A stretch of DNA of 64,000 nt. Origin: Saprospiraceae bacterium. GTDB lineage: Bacteria; Bacteroidota; Bacteroidia; Chitinophagales; Saprospiraceae. Positions 18,324 through 30,851 of this stretch are shown one piece after another. Made by a program: the position numbers and the translations under genes. The DNA lies in the NCBI GenBank assembly GCA_016715405.1, contig JADKAE010000002.1, positions 558,001 through 622,000 on the forward strand, in the 5' to 3' direction. The notes under the pieces are model-generated. The model saw only the letters and a list, made by a program, of their open reading frames with translations. It ran no database searches and was not told the DNA's origin. How positions within the stretch are numbered: position 1 is the stretch's first letter; every line of letters starts with the position of its first letter.

Positions 18324-21300
18324 TCACCCTCCCCCGCCGCCCGGCGTCTCAATCACCACACAATCCCCTGCCTCCAGGCTGCGACTATCGGCGCCATCCA
18401 GGGGGATGATGCGGCCGTCTTTTGTGATCAGATATTGTTGTCCCGGCTTGCCGTCGTGGCCGCCGGCCATGCCGTAGGGCGCTACGTGGCGGTGTTGGCT
18501 GAGTAGCGTCATTTCTAAGGCTTCCAGGAATTCGAATTCCCGGATGATGCCGTCGCCGCCGGGCCATTGGCCTGCGCCGCCGGAGCCGCGCCGGATGGCA
18601 AAGCGAAGCAACCGCGCCGGGTATCGCCATTCGAGGTCTTCGGGGTCGGTGATACGGGTGTTGGTCATGTGTTGGTGTACGGCGCTGCGCCCTGCAAAAC
18701 CGGGGCCGGCTCCGGCGCCGCCGCCGATGGTTTCGTAGTAGCCGAAACGGCTGTTGCCAAAGAGGAAGTTGTTCATGGTGCCCTGGCTGCAGGCGGCGAG
18801 TTGCAGGGCTTTGAGCAGGGTGTCTACCAGGCGCTGGCTGACTTCGGTATTGCCGCCGACTACCGCGGGGCATAAATTGGGGTCGTCGACAAAGCGGGGA
18901 TGCAGGAAGCTGTCGTCGGGCAATACCACACGCACCTGCCGCATTAATCCTTCGTTGAGCGGGATGTCTTTTTTACACAAGAGGCGCAACACGTAAATGA
19001 CCGCGCTGTATACGATGGCTATGTTGGCATTGAGGTTGCGGGGATGCACGGGCGAAGACCCCGAAAAATCGATCTCCACTTCTTTTTCCCCGATATGAAT
19101 GGCCACTTTGATAGCCGAGCCGTCGTCGAGTTTTTCCTCGGCATTTACGGTGCGGCCGCGCCAGGGCGCCAGGGCTTCGTCGAGGGCGGTGGCGGCGTGG
19201 GCTTGCAAGGCGTTCATGTAGTAGCGTACTTGATCAAGGCCGTGGTCGGCGGCGAGCTTGCGCAGCGCATCGGCGCCGGCGCGCAGGGAGGCCAGGGCGG
19301 CGTTGAGGTCGGCAAGGTTGTCGCTGAGAGCCCGCGTGGGATAGGGCGCTTCGCGCAATTGCCTTTCGATTTCTTCCCATAACACTTCACCGGCTTTTAC
19401 CAGGTACATGGGAGGAAAACGACGCCTTCTTCGGCCAGACAGGTGGCGTCAGGGGGCATCGAGCCGGGCCTTTTTCCGCCGATTTCGGCGTGGTGCGCCG
19501 GTTGATGGCATAGCCGATCAATTCGCCCTCGTCGGTGTAGACGGCGCAGAGCAAGGTGATGTCAGGCAGGTGCGAGCCGCCGTATTTGGGGTGGTTGGTG
19601 ATCACTACGTCGCCGGGGGCCAGGTCGATGGCTTCGCGCACCAACCGCGCGCATATTCCCAGACTGCCCAGGTGCACCGGAATATGGGGCGCGTTGACCA
19701 GCAGTCGCGCATCGGCATCGAGCAGCGCGCACGAGAAGTCAAGCCGCTCTTTGATGTTGACCGAAAAGGCAGTGCGCTGCAACTGGGCGCCCATTTCTTC
19801 GGCAATGGCGGTGAAACGCGAGGTGAACAGCTCCAGCGCGATGGCTTCGCGCTGCGGATTCGACAATGCCGGCGCCGGCGCTATCCGTCGCAGCACCGCG
19901 TTGCGACCAACTTCCAGGGTGAGTTGCCAGCCGGGTTCGATAAAAGCGGTAGCAAAAGGATTGAGCAGGATGGCCGGCCCGTCGATGACGGCGCCGTCGG
20001 GCAGCGATTCCCAGTGCCAGACGGGGTAAGCCGCCGATGCCGGCTGTGCAGTCGCTTGCCAGGCGGGGGTGTCCAACTGGCGGAGTTCACTATCCAGCGC
20101 GGCAATGACTTTCAGACTTTCCACTTCTATAGGTAAATGACCTGGGTAATAGCCGAAAAGGCGCCGGTATTGCTGTTCGAATTGGGCTCGCCAGTCTTCG
20201 TCGTAGTTGGCCTCCAGGGCAAAATGCTGTCCTTTGAAGCGCAGGAAGATGAGGCGGGTGAAAGTACAGGTTTCGGATTGCAGGAGCCCGGCCGCTTCGC
20301 GGCATAGTGCGTCGAATGTAGCGGGTAGCTCCGGGAGGCATTCCGAAAGCGGCGATAATACTTGCCTGCTTGCAAAGCGCTCCACGCGGGCTTTGCCGAT
20401 ACCAAAGGCGCTGAGCAGTCCGCTGTCGTAGGGCAGCAAGATCGTATTCATTTGCAACAAATCGGCGATACGGCAGGCGTGCAAGCCTCCGGCGCCGCCA
20501 AACGCCAGCAGGGCGTAGTCGGGCGGATTAAATCCCCTGGTGATAGAAATGTGCCGTATGGCGTCGGCCATTTTTTCGTTGGCGATATCTTCGAAGCCGC
20601 GCAGCAATTCTTCCTCGGTATAATGCTCGCCGCTGCGCCGGAAGATCTGATCGGATACGTCGTGCAGGGCGCGGCGGGCGTCGGCTATGTTGATTGGGAT
20701 GCCCATGGCTGCCGGGTCGAGTTTGCCCAGCAGTAGGTTGACGTCGGTGATGGTGAGGGGGCCGCCGGCGCCGTAACAGGCCGGCCCGGGGTAGGCGCCG
20801 GCACTTTGGGGGCCTACGCACAGCCGTTGCCCATCGAATGTACAGATAGAACCTCCGCCGGCAGCTACCGTCTCGATAGCCAGCGAAGGGCTCAGCAGCG
20901 AAAATTGCTCGATAGTGGTCGTGAAGCGGTAATCATAGCGGCCGTCGTAGCGGGCCGTATCGGTGCTGGTGCCGCCCATGTCGAGCGTAAGCACGCGTTC
21001 GAAGCCCATCTGCCGGGCTATCTGTGCCGCGCCGACCACCCCGCCGGCAGGGCCGCTGAGCAGGCTGTCTTTGGCACAAAATAAAGTGGTGTCGACAAGT
21101 CCGCCGGCGCTGGTCATCACCAGCAGCGAAGCATCGTGCAGTTGGCGGCTGATGCCTTGCAGATAATTTTGTAAAATGGGATCCAGGTAGGCATTGACCA
21201 TGGCCGTCTGTGCGCGGGCCAGCAGGCCGATGCCGGGTGACAGGCGGTGCGACAGCGAGATGTGGGTTATGCCGGCCTCTTCCAGGGCGCTCGCCATAGC

Positions 21301-22020
21301 CAGCTCGTGGGCGGGATAGCGATAGGCGTGTAAAAAAGCTACGGCTACCGAGCTGCAGGTGAGCTGACCGGTAACGCGTTGTAATTCCTGGGAAGTCAGG
21401 GGTATTAATAATTCACCGTCGGCGCCCACGCGTTCTTCCACCTCAATCACTTGTTCGAAAAGCAGGGCGGGCGCGGGGATATCGAGTTGGAATAAATGCG
21501 GTCGTTGCTGGTTGCCGATAGCGGGCAGATCGCCAAATCCTTTAGTAATGAGCAGGGTCACGTCGGTTCCTTTTTTTTCCAAAAGCGCATTGGTTCCTTT
21601 TGTAGTGCCGATGCGCATATCGAGCGGAGGGAAAGCTGCATCAAGAGGGGTGGCGGTGAGCAGCCGGGCGGCGAGTACGGGGGCTTCCTCGCCGGCGCTG
21701 ATCTCGAAATCGCTCGAGGGGGTCAGTGGCAAATCGCGATCGAGTTCCAGGATACCCGTCGCCGGGTCGGCTGACAGCACGGTAGCCGTGATGCCGGCGT
21801 CGGCCAGCGCATAAAACGAATAGCCTTTAAAAATAGACGTTGATATTCCCCAGCGCTGCTGCATACGGTAACGGCCCGGGGCGAGGCGTTCAAGTAAACG
21901 CCCCCGGAGGCAGCCGCGGCTGAGCACTTTCACGCGTTGAGATAATCCATTGGTTGTCAATGCCACAGCGTCGGTAAACGTGCCGCCGGTGTCTATCCAG
22001 ATTTGCCAGCGCGTTGACAT
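18324..22020 (-). CDS. 5-oxoprolinase / N-methylhydantoinase, HyuA-HyuB fusion, two frameshifts
   Basis: ATP-dependent opening of 5-oxoproline or a hydantoin ring. Rejoined length is about 1235 residues, right for fused 5-oxoprolinases. The HyuA half begins IDTGGTFTDAVAL and has DMGGTSTDTARYDG. The HyuB half has SEHGARMT-like elements replaced by GSHLPDIT, YAINRAHHAEIGG and a C-terminal GAGAGPGFAGRSAVHQHMTNTRITDPE. Two bases are missing at the A-B junction: one in the pair at 19498-19499 and one in the A4 at 19416-19419 (plus-strand positions). The restored stretch reads RAHHAEIGGKRPGSMPP. I start at 22020 (MSTRWQIW), since the upstream in-frame extension to 22290 covers a poly-G-rich leader. 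Confidence 0.88.
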
Positions 22021-22076
22021 GAAGTAGTAATTGTACAGCCAAAATAGCATAAATGCGGAAATACCCCGGGGCTTTG

Positions 22077-22084
22077 TATATTTG
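22077..22084 (+). promoter_or_regulatory. Bacteroidota -7 box TATATTTG
   Basis: It lies 22 bp before a first copy of the start context aaaaagtacgatgggg (22098-22113) and 163 bp before the true ATG at 22247, which has the second copy. Without the intervening G-rich stretch the spacing would be normal. Confidence 0.45.
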
Positions 22085-22093
22085 TTTTCCCTA

Positions 22094-22252
22094 AATAAAA
22101 AGTACGATGGGGCGGCTTTTTTTTCCCGGGGGGGGGGGGGAGGGGAAAAGGCCCAGCCCGGGGCCGACGAACCACCGCGGCCCGGGGGGAGAGGGAACGG
22201 GCCCACAAAAAAGAGATTTAAGAACCGCCCAAAATAAAAAGTACCAATGGGG
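22094..22252. repeat. Direct repeat flanking a poly-G/low-quality stretch
   Basis: The sequence aaataaaaagtac(ca/g)atggggc appears at 22094-22114 and again at 22232-22254. Between them lie T8, C3, G13 and other long homopolymers (22118-22205). This looks like a local duplication or an assembly artefact rather than functional DNA. Confidence 0.6.
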
Positions 22253-24436
22253 CAAGCGCTACCTCCCAAATTGCGGGCATTGATAGACAACGCCGCTGCC
22301 TATGAAGCGGCCGGCGACGCCTATAATGCCGTCAAATTGCTCAAAAGAGCAGCGCAATTGGCGCCCGACAGGCCGGAGACCTACTTTCGCCTGGGTCATA
22401 TTTACAAATGCCGCCAGGAGTGGAAACCGGCTTTACATTACAACAAAAAAGCCATTGCACTGGATCCTTCCAATCGCGAAGCCTGGTGGAATGTGGGCCT
22501 TTGCGCTACGGCACTCAAAATGTGGCGAACCGCCCACTATGTGTGGAACAAATTTGATGCAGCTCCATCATCAAACATGCCGGTAAGCGTGCGTTGCGGA
22601 TACGGCGGTCAATTTGAATTATTGTGGGTCGTGCCGCTCGATCCCGCCAGGGGAGTAATTAAGAGCATCCCCCACCCGGCTGCAGACCGCCGGTATGGCG
22701 ACATCATCTTATTCGACGGACAAATCATCGGATTCAACATGGTGCAGCGCCGCAAGGTGGCCGTGTATGAAGAACGTGGGCTTTTCAAGCGCTCGGCGTA
22801 CCAAACATTTTCCTGTTATTTGCACGCAGCAGAAGAAAAAGACCTGCTCATATTGGAGCGCATTTGCGAAGATGCCGGACTCGGGTTTGAAGTATGGTCG
22901 AATGCCACCCGGGTGATGGCGCCCCAGCGGGCGGATGTATTGCCGGAATATTATGGAAATGATTGGCTACGCACACCCCAGCCCGCCGGTTTGTGGGTAG
23001 CTATTGCGTCAAAAGTGAAGAAGAGGCCCAAAAGTGCTGGACACCTGGCAAATCATCAGTCTGAAATCGCATTCAAACTGGCGCCGCCACAATTGACAGC
23101 CATGGAAAACGAAAAAAAATCGATAGCGGGGTGGCTGGATCGCTTGCAGCGGGAAAGCTGGAATCTGGAGCTACTTGTCTCAGGCGGGTCGATATTTTTG
23201 TTGTTGCAGGTGCGCCAGGCTTTACAACACTTCTCTGCCGATCTCACGCAGGCGTATTACTTCACGCCCCCCTTTTCCACCATCGTCTACAATTTTATCG
23301 CCATAATCCATATGGCTGCTTCGCTGCTGGTTTTTAATCTGGCGCTTCACATCTTATTGCGGGGGTTTTGGATAGGCGCCATCGGTTTGCGCTCGGTACA
23401 GCAGGGTGTGCATTTTCCCAGCTTGAAATACACTGCATTTTTTGCCCGGCAGTTAGCGCGTCGCGTACCCAGCCTCGACAGGCTGATCGTGAGGCTTGAC
23501 GCGCTTTGCAGTGTCATCTTCGCTTTCAGTTTTCTGATCATTTTCATGTTGTTTTCGCTGTTTTTGGGCGCCGTTTTTGTGGCTTCCATGAGTTATTTAT
23601 TTGCCTTGATAAGCACCTTGATGGGGTATCAAACGGTGGTTTGGCCTTTGGTTATCCTGTTGTATATTGTGATTGCGGGCAGTGTCATCTATGCATTTGA
23701 CACGCTCAGCCTGGGTTTGATCAAAAAAATACCTTGGGTGAGCCGTATTTATTACCCCTGGTATATATTCATGGGGTACATCACCTTTGCTTTCTTATAC
23801 CGCAGCATATACTACGCGCTGGTCAGCCGATTGTCGCCGGTATGGGGGCGCATTTTTTTGACTTCGTACATACTCGTCGTTTTCTTGTTGCCATTTTTTA
23901 AATACGAACAAGCAGTATTTTTTCCCGACCACCTTACTTCTGCGCATTTCAAACCTTCGTATTACGACAATTTGCGTCCTTCCGACACGCGCATTGCGCT
24001 GGCCAGTATTCCAAGCCAAATAGTAAGAGAGCGCCACCTGCCCTTATTTATCCGTTACGATGTGCGCTACAATGCCGCCATCAGGCAGTGGTGTTCGGGT
24101 TACGAGCCCAGCAAACGGGAAGGCATCATCTCGGGTATCCAACTATTTAACGGCATCCGTTTTGACACACCAAAAACAGTGGAGGAAGACCCCCAGCAAT
24201 TGCTAGGCTGCCTGTCCTCTTTTTACCATGTATACATTGACGGCAAGCGGCAGGAAAAGCTGGAATTTTGGTATTATACACATCCTAAAAACGGGGAAAA
24301 AGGCATCTATACCATGCTCGACCTGAAAGAGTGGCAGGCGGGGCGGCATACCATTTCTATCAAACGCCGGAGTATTAATGAGACGCCGGGGGTGAAGGAA
24401 GAGCAATATGCGACTATTCCGTTTTGGAAAGAATGA
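22247..24436 (+). CDS. TPR protein joined to a polytopic membrane protein (possibly two genes)
   Basis: The open frame is 729 residues. Residues 1-110 hold two or three TPR units (DAYNAVKLLKRAAQLAPDRPETYFRLGHIY); 110-260 are a soluble domain. From 286 (MENEKKSIAGWL) a separate membrane protein seems to begin, with about six hydrophobic segments between 300 and 560 and a soluble C-terminal part. If one A is added at 23018-23019 and one at 23030-23033, the frame of the TPR part becomes VKEEAQKVLDTWQIISLKSH and stops at 23096, and the membrane protein starts at its own ATG at 23102. Given the many missing bases here, two adjacent genes are as likely as one fusion. I recognise no named family. 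Confidence 0.6.
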   Translation: MGQALPPKLRALIDNAAAYEAAGDAYNAVKLLKRAAQLAPDRPETYFRLGHIYKCRQEWKPALHYNKKAIALDPSNREAWWNVGLCATALKMWRTAHYVWNKFDAAPSSNMPVSVRCGYGGQFELLWVVPLDPARGVIKSIPHPAADRRYGDIILFDGQIIGFNMVQRRKVAVYEERGLFKRSAYQTFSCYLHAAEEKDLLILERICEDAGLGFEVWSNATRVMAPQRADVLPEYYGNDWLRTPQPAGLWVAIASKVKKRPKSAGHLANHQSEIAFKLAPPQLTAMENEKKSIAGWLDRLQRESWNLELLVSGGSIFLLLQVRQALQHFSADLTQAYYFTPPFSTIVYNFIAIIHMAASLLVFNLALHILLRGFWIGAIGLRSVQQGVHFPSLKYTAFFARQLARRVPSLDRLIVRLDALCSVIFAFSFLIIFMLFSLFLGAVFVASMSYLFALISTLMGYQTVVWPLVILLYIVIAGSVIYAFDTLSLGLIKKIPWVSRIYYPWYIFMGYITFAFLYRSIYYALVSRLSPVWGRIFLTSYILVVFLLPFFKYEQAVFFPDHLTSAHFKPSYYDNLRPSDTRIALASIPSQIVRERHLPLFIRYDVRYNAAIRQWCSGYEPSKREGIISGIQLFNGIRFDTPKTVEEDPQQLLGCLSSFYHVYIDGKRQEKLEFWYYTHPKNGEKGIYTMLDLKEWQAGRHTISIKRRSINETPGVKEEQYATIPFWKE

Positions 24437-24744
24437 GGGGGCGAGAGGGCGACTTTGCGACTATACGACTTTGCGACTGTACGACTTTGGGACTATACGA
24501 CTTTGGGACTTCGCGAACGAGGTGACATCTTCATGAGGCACGAATGAAGGTGTCATCTCGCTCTGTGACTGTGCGATTCTTATCGGTGGTTAAGCGAAGT
24601 CGAAACCGCGACTTGGCGACCAACAGTCCAATAGTCTATAAAAAACCTGCTTCGGTCGTCACATTGGAGGGGGGAGCTTGCGTAGAGAGAGAATAGTAGT
24701 TACATTTGAATACAAACAACATATAAAACTAAAAACCAAAATCC
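24437..24744. repeat. Intergenic octamer repeat GACTTTGC/GACTATAC
   Basis: About ten 8 bp units (gactttgc, gactatac, gactttgg) run from 24450 to 24518, then degenerate copies to about 24620, including gttaagcgaagtcgaaacc, the inverse of a block at 18228-18250. The rest of the gap holds the promoter of the next gene. Confidence 0.8.
24701..24708 (+). promoter_or_regulatory. Bacteroidota promoter, -7 TACATTTG with upstream TTG
   Basis: TACATTTG with a TTG at 24678-24680, 20 bp upstream, is standard spacing. The ATG of the membrane protein follows at 24745. Confidence 0.55.
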
Positions 24745-25494
24745 ATGAGTACATTAAATCAGCAGAAGATGGAACGCCTGATCGAGCAGGGGTACGAATT
24801 TCGCCTGGGCGATTATATCAGCGAAGGATTTTCCATCATGCAAAAGCAGATGGGTTTGTTCGTTGGCTTCACCATCGTATTCTTTCTCATTGTGATGGGC
24901 GCCCAAATTGTGCCTGTTGTAGGCCCCATTGCCTCTAGTTTTTTCTTAAGCCCGCCGCTTGTGGCCGGGTTTTACCTGGTATCGCATAAAATCAAGCTGG
25001 GAGAGAGTGTCACCTTCAACGATTTTTTCTCCGGATTCACCTTCGTAGGCCCCTTAGCCATAGCAACCTTAGTGCTTACCATATTTTACGTGGTGGGCAT
25101 GGTCCCCTTTATAATGGCGGTGGGCACCTCTTTCTTTTTGGGTGAATTCACCGGCTTTGAGATATTTCCTTTTTGGTCATTCTTCTTATTGTTGCCGCTG
25201 GTTTACCTGGGCATAGCCTATTCCTGGGCCTCTCTTTTTATCGTATTTTATAAAATGGAATTCTGGCCGGCCATGGAGATGAGCCGCAAGATTGTGACCA
25301 AAAACTTCTGGCAGATCTTTTTATTTGCTATCGCGATTGGCTTTGTGAACCTGGCGGGAATGCTTGCATTGGGGGTCGGGCTCTTATTTACCGTACCGGC
25401 TTCTCTGGCAGCCCAGTATGCCGCTTTCGCCGATGTAACGAGGCTGATGGAAGAAGAAGAAACCGACGAGATTGTGGATCATTTGGTGGATTGA
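24745..25494 (+). CDS. Polytopic membrane protein of unknown function
   Basis: 249 residues: a polar N-terminal part (about 1-40; EQGYEFRLGDYISEGFSIMQKQ), then six hydrophobic segments at roughly 38-58, 62-80, 100-125, 140-160, 180-200 and 205-228, and an acidic tail ending EEEETDEIVDHLVD. The layout resembles the DUF975/DUF2189-type glycerophosphodiester-like membrane proteins, but I cannot assign a family. It has its own promoter and ends at a bidirectional hairpin shared with the CBS gene on the other strand. Confidence 0.75.
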   Translation: MSTLNQQKMERLIEQGYEFRLGDYISEGFSIMQKQMGLFVGFTIVFFLIVMGAQIVPVVGPIASSFFLSPPLVAGFYLVSHKIKLGESVTFNDFFSGFTFVGPLAIATLVLTIFYVVGMVPFIMAVGTSFFLGEFTGFEIFPFWSFFLLLPLVYLGIAYSWASLFIVFYKMEFWPAMEMSRKIVTKNFWQIFLFAIAIGFVNLAGMLALGVGLLFTVPASLAAQYAAFADVTRLMEEEETDEIVDHLVD

Positions 25495-25568
25495 GTTAGC
25501 AGCAGTCAGCTAACAGCAGTCAGCAGTCAGATCAAGGAAACTGATTGCTGACTGCTGATTGCCGACTG
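25495..25568. terminator. Hairpin of heptamer units between convergent genes
   Basis: Arms agcagtcagcagtcag (25515-25530) and ctgattgctgactgct (25541-25556) pair with one wobble around a 10-base loop; outer parts gttagcag / ctgctaaac extend the pairing. The unit cagtcag is a 7 bp repeat. No strong U-run follows, so termination in both directions is an inference from position. Confidence 0.5.
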
Positions 25569-26228
25569 CTAAACATTAAGATACGACATCAACGCATCGT
25601 AGCGTTCGCGGAGGGAGTCGAAATATTCTGCTTCGTAAAACGAGGCTTTCACTTCATATTTAAAGCGTTCAAAGGTAGCAATGATACCGTGAACGTTGAG
25701 GCGGTTAATTTTCAGGGTCACTTCCAGGCGTTCTGAGTGGGCGTTGGTAGTGATAAAAGCGCTGATAATAGCTGCATTTTCGGATTCCACGATACGGGCA
25801 ATTTCCGCCAGGGAATAATCGCGTTTGGGTATTTCGAGCACGATAATACAGCCTGGTTCTACAAACGACACCGTAGAGGCAAAATAGCGCAGCAAGTCTT
25901 CCATTGTGATGAGTCCCAAATAATTGTGCTGGTCGTCTACTACCGGTACGATACTTAGATTGTGTTCAGCCAGAAGGCGCATCACTTCGAAAATATGGTC
26001 GGAATGTTTGACGTATACAGCCGGAAGGGAAAGGGCGTAGGAACCAACGGCTTCCTCGGCGTCATTGTTGAGCACATCATCTTCTGAAAGCAATCCCAGC
26101 AGTTGGCGGTCATTGACGATAGGCAGGTGCCTGATATGGAAATCGGACATTAAGCCGATGGCTTCTTCACCAGTATCGGAAGTGCGCAGTGGCAAAATAA
26201 TCGAAGAGAGCAAGTTTTCAGCAATCAT
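25569..26228 (-). CDS. CBS-domain pair protein with ACT-like C-terminus
   Basis: 219 residues. Two CBS motifs (about 10-60, with HIRHLPIVNDRQLLGLLSEDDVL, and 75-130, with NLSIVPVVDDQHNYLGLITMEDLL) form a Bateman module that normally binds adenine nucleotides. The remaining 85 residues (IIVLEIPKRDYSLAEIARIVE ... EVTLKINRLN) look like an ACT-type regulatory fold. Proteins of this architecture are common in Bacteroidota and are presumed energy or ligand sensors. No partner can be named from the context. Confidence 0.85.
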   Translation of the reverse strand: MIAENLLSSIILPLRTSDTGEEAIGLMSDFHIRHLPIVNDRQLLGLLSEDDVLNNDAEEAVGSYALSLPAVYVKHSDHIFEVMRLLAEHNLSIVPVVDDQHNYLGLITMEDLLRYFASTVSFVEPGCIIVLEIPKRDYSLAEIARIVESENAAIISAFITTNAHSERLEVTLKINRLNVHGIIATFERFKYEVKASFYEAEYFDSLRERYDALMSYLNV

Positions 26229-26272
26229 AGCACCAGTATTATCAGGTCGTCAAAAAAAAAGCCGGTATCCAA

Positions 26273-27102
26273 TCAACCCAGCAGTTTGCGCTTTTGGCTG
26301 GCAAACTCGTCTTCTGTGAGTAGGCCTTTTTCCCTCAATTCGCCCAAACGCTTGAGTTGTCCGAGTAGATCGGGAGAGGGGGGGGCGCCCAACGGTTCCA
26401 GCGAGGTAGCTTCAATGGCTTTAGGTTGGACGGCGGCGGCGGCGGGAGCCCCGGGTTCGAGCCGAAAGCCGTTTGCTTCAAAGGTATCAAATTTATCCTG
26501 GATGCGCAGATAAGCCAGCGCATCGTGTGTCTTTATGCGGCTGAAATCGGTAAAACCCATAGCAACCGCCCGGTCGAGGTGAAAAACGCCTGGTCGGCCT
26601 CTTCGGTAAGCGACAGGGCGCAGGCCAGGTTGAAATGCACGGCCACATCGTCGGGATTGATCTCAAGGGCTTTTTCAAAATCGGCGATAGCGCCTTCGTA
26701 GTCGTAGTCCTTGTATTTTTGAATACCGCTGGCTTTGAGTGCTTCGTTATTTGGCCGGGCAGGCGCGGCGGTACGGGGGCGCTCGGGAGCGCGGCGGTCG
26801 CGGCGCTGTTCAACCCGTTCTTCGCGGCGATCGGTGCGTTCGCGGTAGCGATTATCTCTGCGTTCGTTATCGGGGCGATCGCGCCATTCTTCTTTGTTGC
26901 GGTTGTATTTGGCATTAAAAGACTCCTGATCCATTGAAAAAAAAGCGATCGCGTCTATCAATCCCAGCAGTACGCTGAGCCCGAAAAAAAAAAAGAGAAA
27001 CAGGTACAGGATACCCCACCCTACCTGCCCGAGGTAGAATCTGTGAATACCGATCCATCCGAAAAAAAGCGCTAAAATGCCTGCTACGTTTTTGTCTTTC
27101 AT
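26273..27102 (-). CDS. TM2-TPR-SHOCT domain protein, frameshifted
   Basis: One gene read in two frames. The N-terminus (MKDKNVAGILALFFGWIGIHRFYLG) is a TM2 domain with two membrane helices. It is followed by a basic Arg/Glu-rich linker (about 70-110), a TPR unit (DYEGAIADFEKALEINPDD), and, after the frame break, a SHOCT motif at the C-terminus (LGELREKGLLTEDEFASQKRKLL). The A5 run at 26582-26586 (T5 on the coding strand) appears to lack one base; restored it reads AFFHLDRAVAMGF. SHOCT domains are oligomerisation or binding modules. An A11 run near 26980 codes for a Phe stretch and is another place where the count could be wrong. Confidence 0.8.
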
Positions 27103-27160
27103 TACCATTTGTTTTCCAGCATGCTAAGTAACAGCAAAAAACATTAAGATGCAACGAAAA

Positions 27161-27185
27161 AGGCCGTCTCTCTTGGAGACGGCCT
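27161..27185 (-). terminator. Rho-independent terminator of hsp20
   Basis: On the minus strand, stem aggccgtctc / gagacggcct with a short loop is followed by a T5 run. It lies 37 bp after the Hsp20 stop. Confidence 0.85.
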
Positions 27186-27221
27186 GAATTAAACACCTAA
27201 AACCCTATTAACTAACCTATA

Positions 27222-27665
27222 TTATGCGATCTCGATGGTTCGCACATCTTCCGGTTTGACTACTTCTTTACGAGGTACTACAACCAGGAGTACCCCTTTT
27301 TCGTAAGTAGCCTTGATATCGTCGGCTTTTACCGTTTCAGGCAGTTGGAAACTGCGGCTGAAAGAAGTATAGTTGAACTCGCGGCGAGTATATTTACCCT
27401 CTTTGATTTCTTCTTTCTTTTCTTCTTTGGCAGCCGAAACGGTTAAAAAGCCTTTGTCGACATTAACCTTAAAATCGCCTTTTTCCAAACCCGGGGCAGC
27501 GAATTCCATGCGGTAGCTGTCGGGGGTTTCAATCACGTTAACAGATGGTTGGCTGAGCGTAAAGTCAGCACCGATGAAGTCACCGATGTTTCTGTTAAAG
27601 AAATCATCGACCCAATTGCCGAAGCCCTTGGCCGGAGCAAAGGGATTGTACTTGATAATACTCAT
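27222..27665 (-). CDS. Hsp20/alpha-crystallin small heat-shock protein (first copy)
   Basis: 147 residues. The alpha-crystallin domain spans about 40-140, with the conserved FAAPGLEKGDFKV and the terminal GVLLVVVPRKE stretch (GVLxxxxP consensus). A C-terminal IxI-like motif (TIEIA) would mediate oligomer assembly. It acts as an ATP-independent holdase in the cytoplasm. It sits directly downstream of a second Hsp20 gene (109 bp gap) and ends at a strong terminator. The inverted pair gttaaa/tttaac (27671-27686) just upstream could be a regulator site. Confidence 0.93.
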   Translation of the reverse strand: MSIIKYNPFAPAKGFGNWVDDFFNRNIGDFIGADFTLSQPSVNVIETPDSYRMEFAAPGLEKGDFKVNVDKGFLTVSAAKEEKKEEIKEGKYTRREFNYTSFSRSFQLPETVKADDIKATYEKGVLLVVVPRKEVVKPEDVRTIEIA

Positions 27666-27773
27666 AACAGCTGTTAAATTGGTTTAACCATTTTGGGTCC
27701 TTATATATATTCAACACATTTTGCAGGCAAAACATTGAATAATGTCCGTCATCCCATTGTCATATTACCGGGG

Positions 27774-28222
27774 CTACGCGATATCGATCACGCGTGGCGG
27801 CTGTTCCTTGGCGATTTCCTTTTTCGGCAAGGTCAGCGCAAGGATGCCATTGTAGTAGTTAGCCTGGATGCCATTGGTATCGATGGCGTCGGGTAGTTCG
27901 AAACGGCGCTCGAATTGAGCATAGCCGAATTCGCGTTTGCGCACAGTTTCTCCTTCTACGGCTTGTACTTCTTTTTGGCGGCAATGTGTAGCACATTTTT
28001 ATCCAACTTCACTTCGAAGTCTTGCTTGTCGAGGCCTGGCGCGGCTAATTCAATAAAAAAAGCCTCACCCGTTTCTTTTACGTTTACTGCAGGGCGGTTG
28101 CTTACATCGCCATTTGAAGCAGGCAGGTTCACTTGGGCCATCGTCCTGAGCAATTGGTCGAAGGCATTGAAATCAACTACAGGGTGTTTGCGCACGGCAG
28201 GTCTTACTTGCAATATTGTCAT
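27774..28222 (-). CDS. Hsp20/alpha-crystallin small heat-shock protein (second copy), frameshifted
   Basis: Rejoined length is about 149 residues. The first frame ends at 27956 with LHIAAKKKYKP. Adding one A to the A5 run (plus-strand T5 at 27972-27976) gives LHIAAKKEVQAVEGE and continues through REFGYAQFERRFELPDAIDT to GILALTLPKKE and a terminal VIDIA, stopping at 27774. These are standard alpha-crystallin elements, so the gene is intact in all but one base. It differs clearly from its neighbour, so the pair is an old duplication. Confidence 0.88.
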
Positions 28223-28628
28223 GGCAATTATGTTTTTGAAGTTTGTGAATTAATTTTAATTGCTATTTCCTCTAGATCAATTGGCATACCAAAACCTAAA
28301 AAATGTCGGGGAGGCAGATTTTTCGACAAAAAACATGACATTTTGTCTGAATTTTAATAATAAACATGCCAATATGTCATTGCGGTGTAAGGCCGTTTAT
28401 GAAAGTCGATGAGGGTTGATGAGGGGTGATTATACATCCTATAAACCCTTCAACTCCCTTTGGTCAGTACGGGACCCTTTAACCGCATAATCCCTCATAA
28501 ACCCTCATAAACCCCACAATTATTGTACAAAATAAAATATTGCTTTACTTTTGCGCCCATGCTTAAAACTAGCGGCGTTTTCGAGGCGACCGCTGCCTTT
28601 TTAAAAATCAACTCAAAGGTCTTTGTAT
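28223..28628. repeat. Gene-free region with 10 bp inverted repeat units
   Basis: Between divergent hsp20 and hppA. Units gatgagggtt and gatgaggggt (28407-28430) face their inverse copies ccctcataaa (28493-28512), so the block can fold on itself. Several tgacat/atgtca half-sites (28310-28380) lie on the hsp20 side and might be regulatory. The hppA promoter follows. Confidence 0.6.
28546..28553 (+). promoter_or_regulatory. Bacteroidota promoter for hppA, -7 TACTTTTG
   Basis: TACTTTTG with a TTG at 28523-28525, 20 bp upstream, lies 76 bp before the hppA ATG. The leader can form a short hairpin (agcgg/ccgct). Confidence 0.6.
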
Positions 28629-30824
<2,196 letters not shown>

Positions 30825-30851
30825 GAGAGGGAGGGAGTGTGAGAGGGAGAG

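Noticed and set aside
28283..28380. Sigma-54 promoter for the second hsp20
   Set aside because: ttggcatgttt and related words lack the TTGC element at the right distance, so the match is not convincing.
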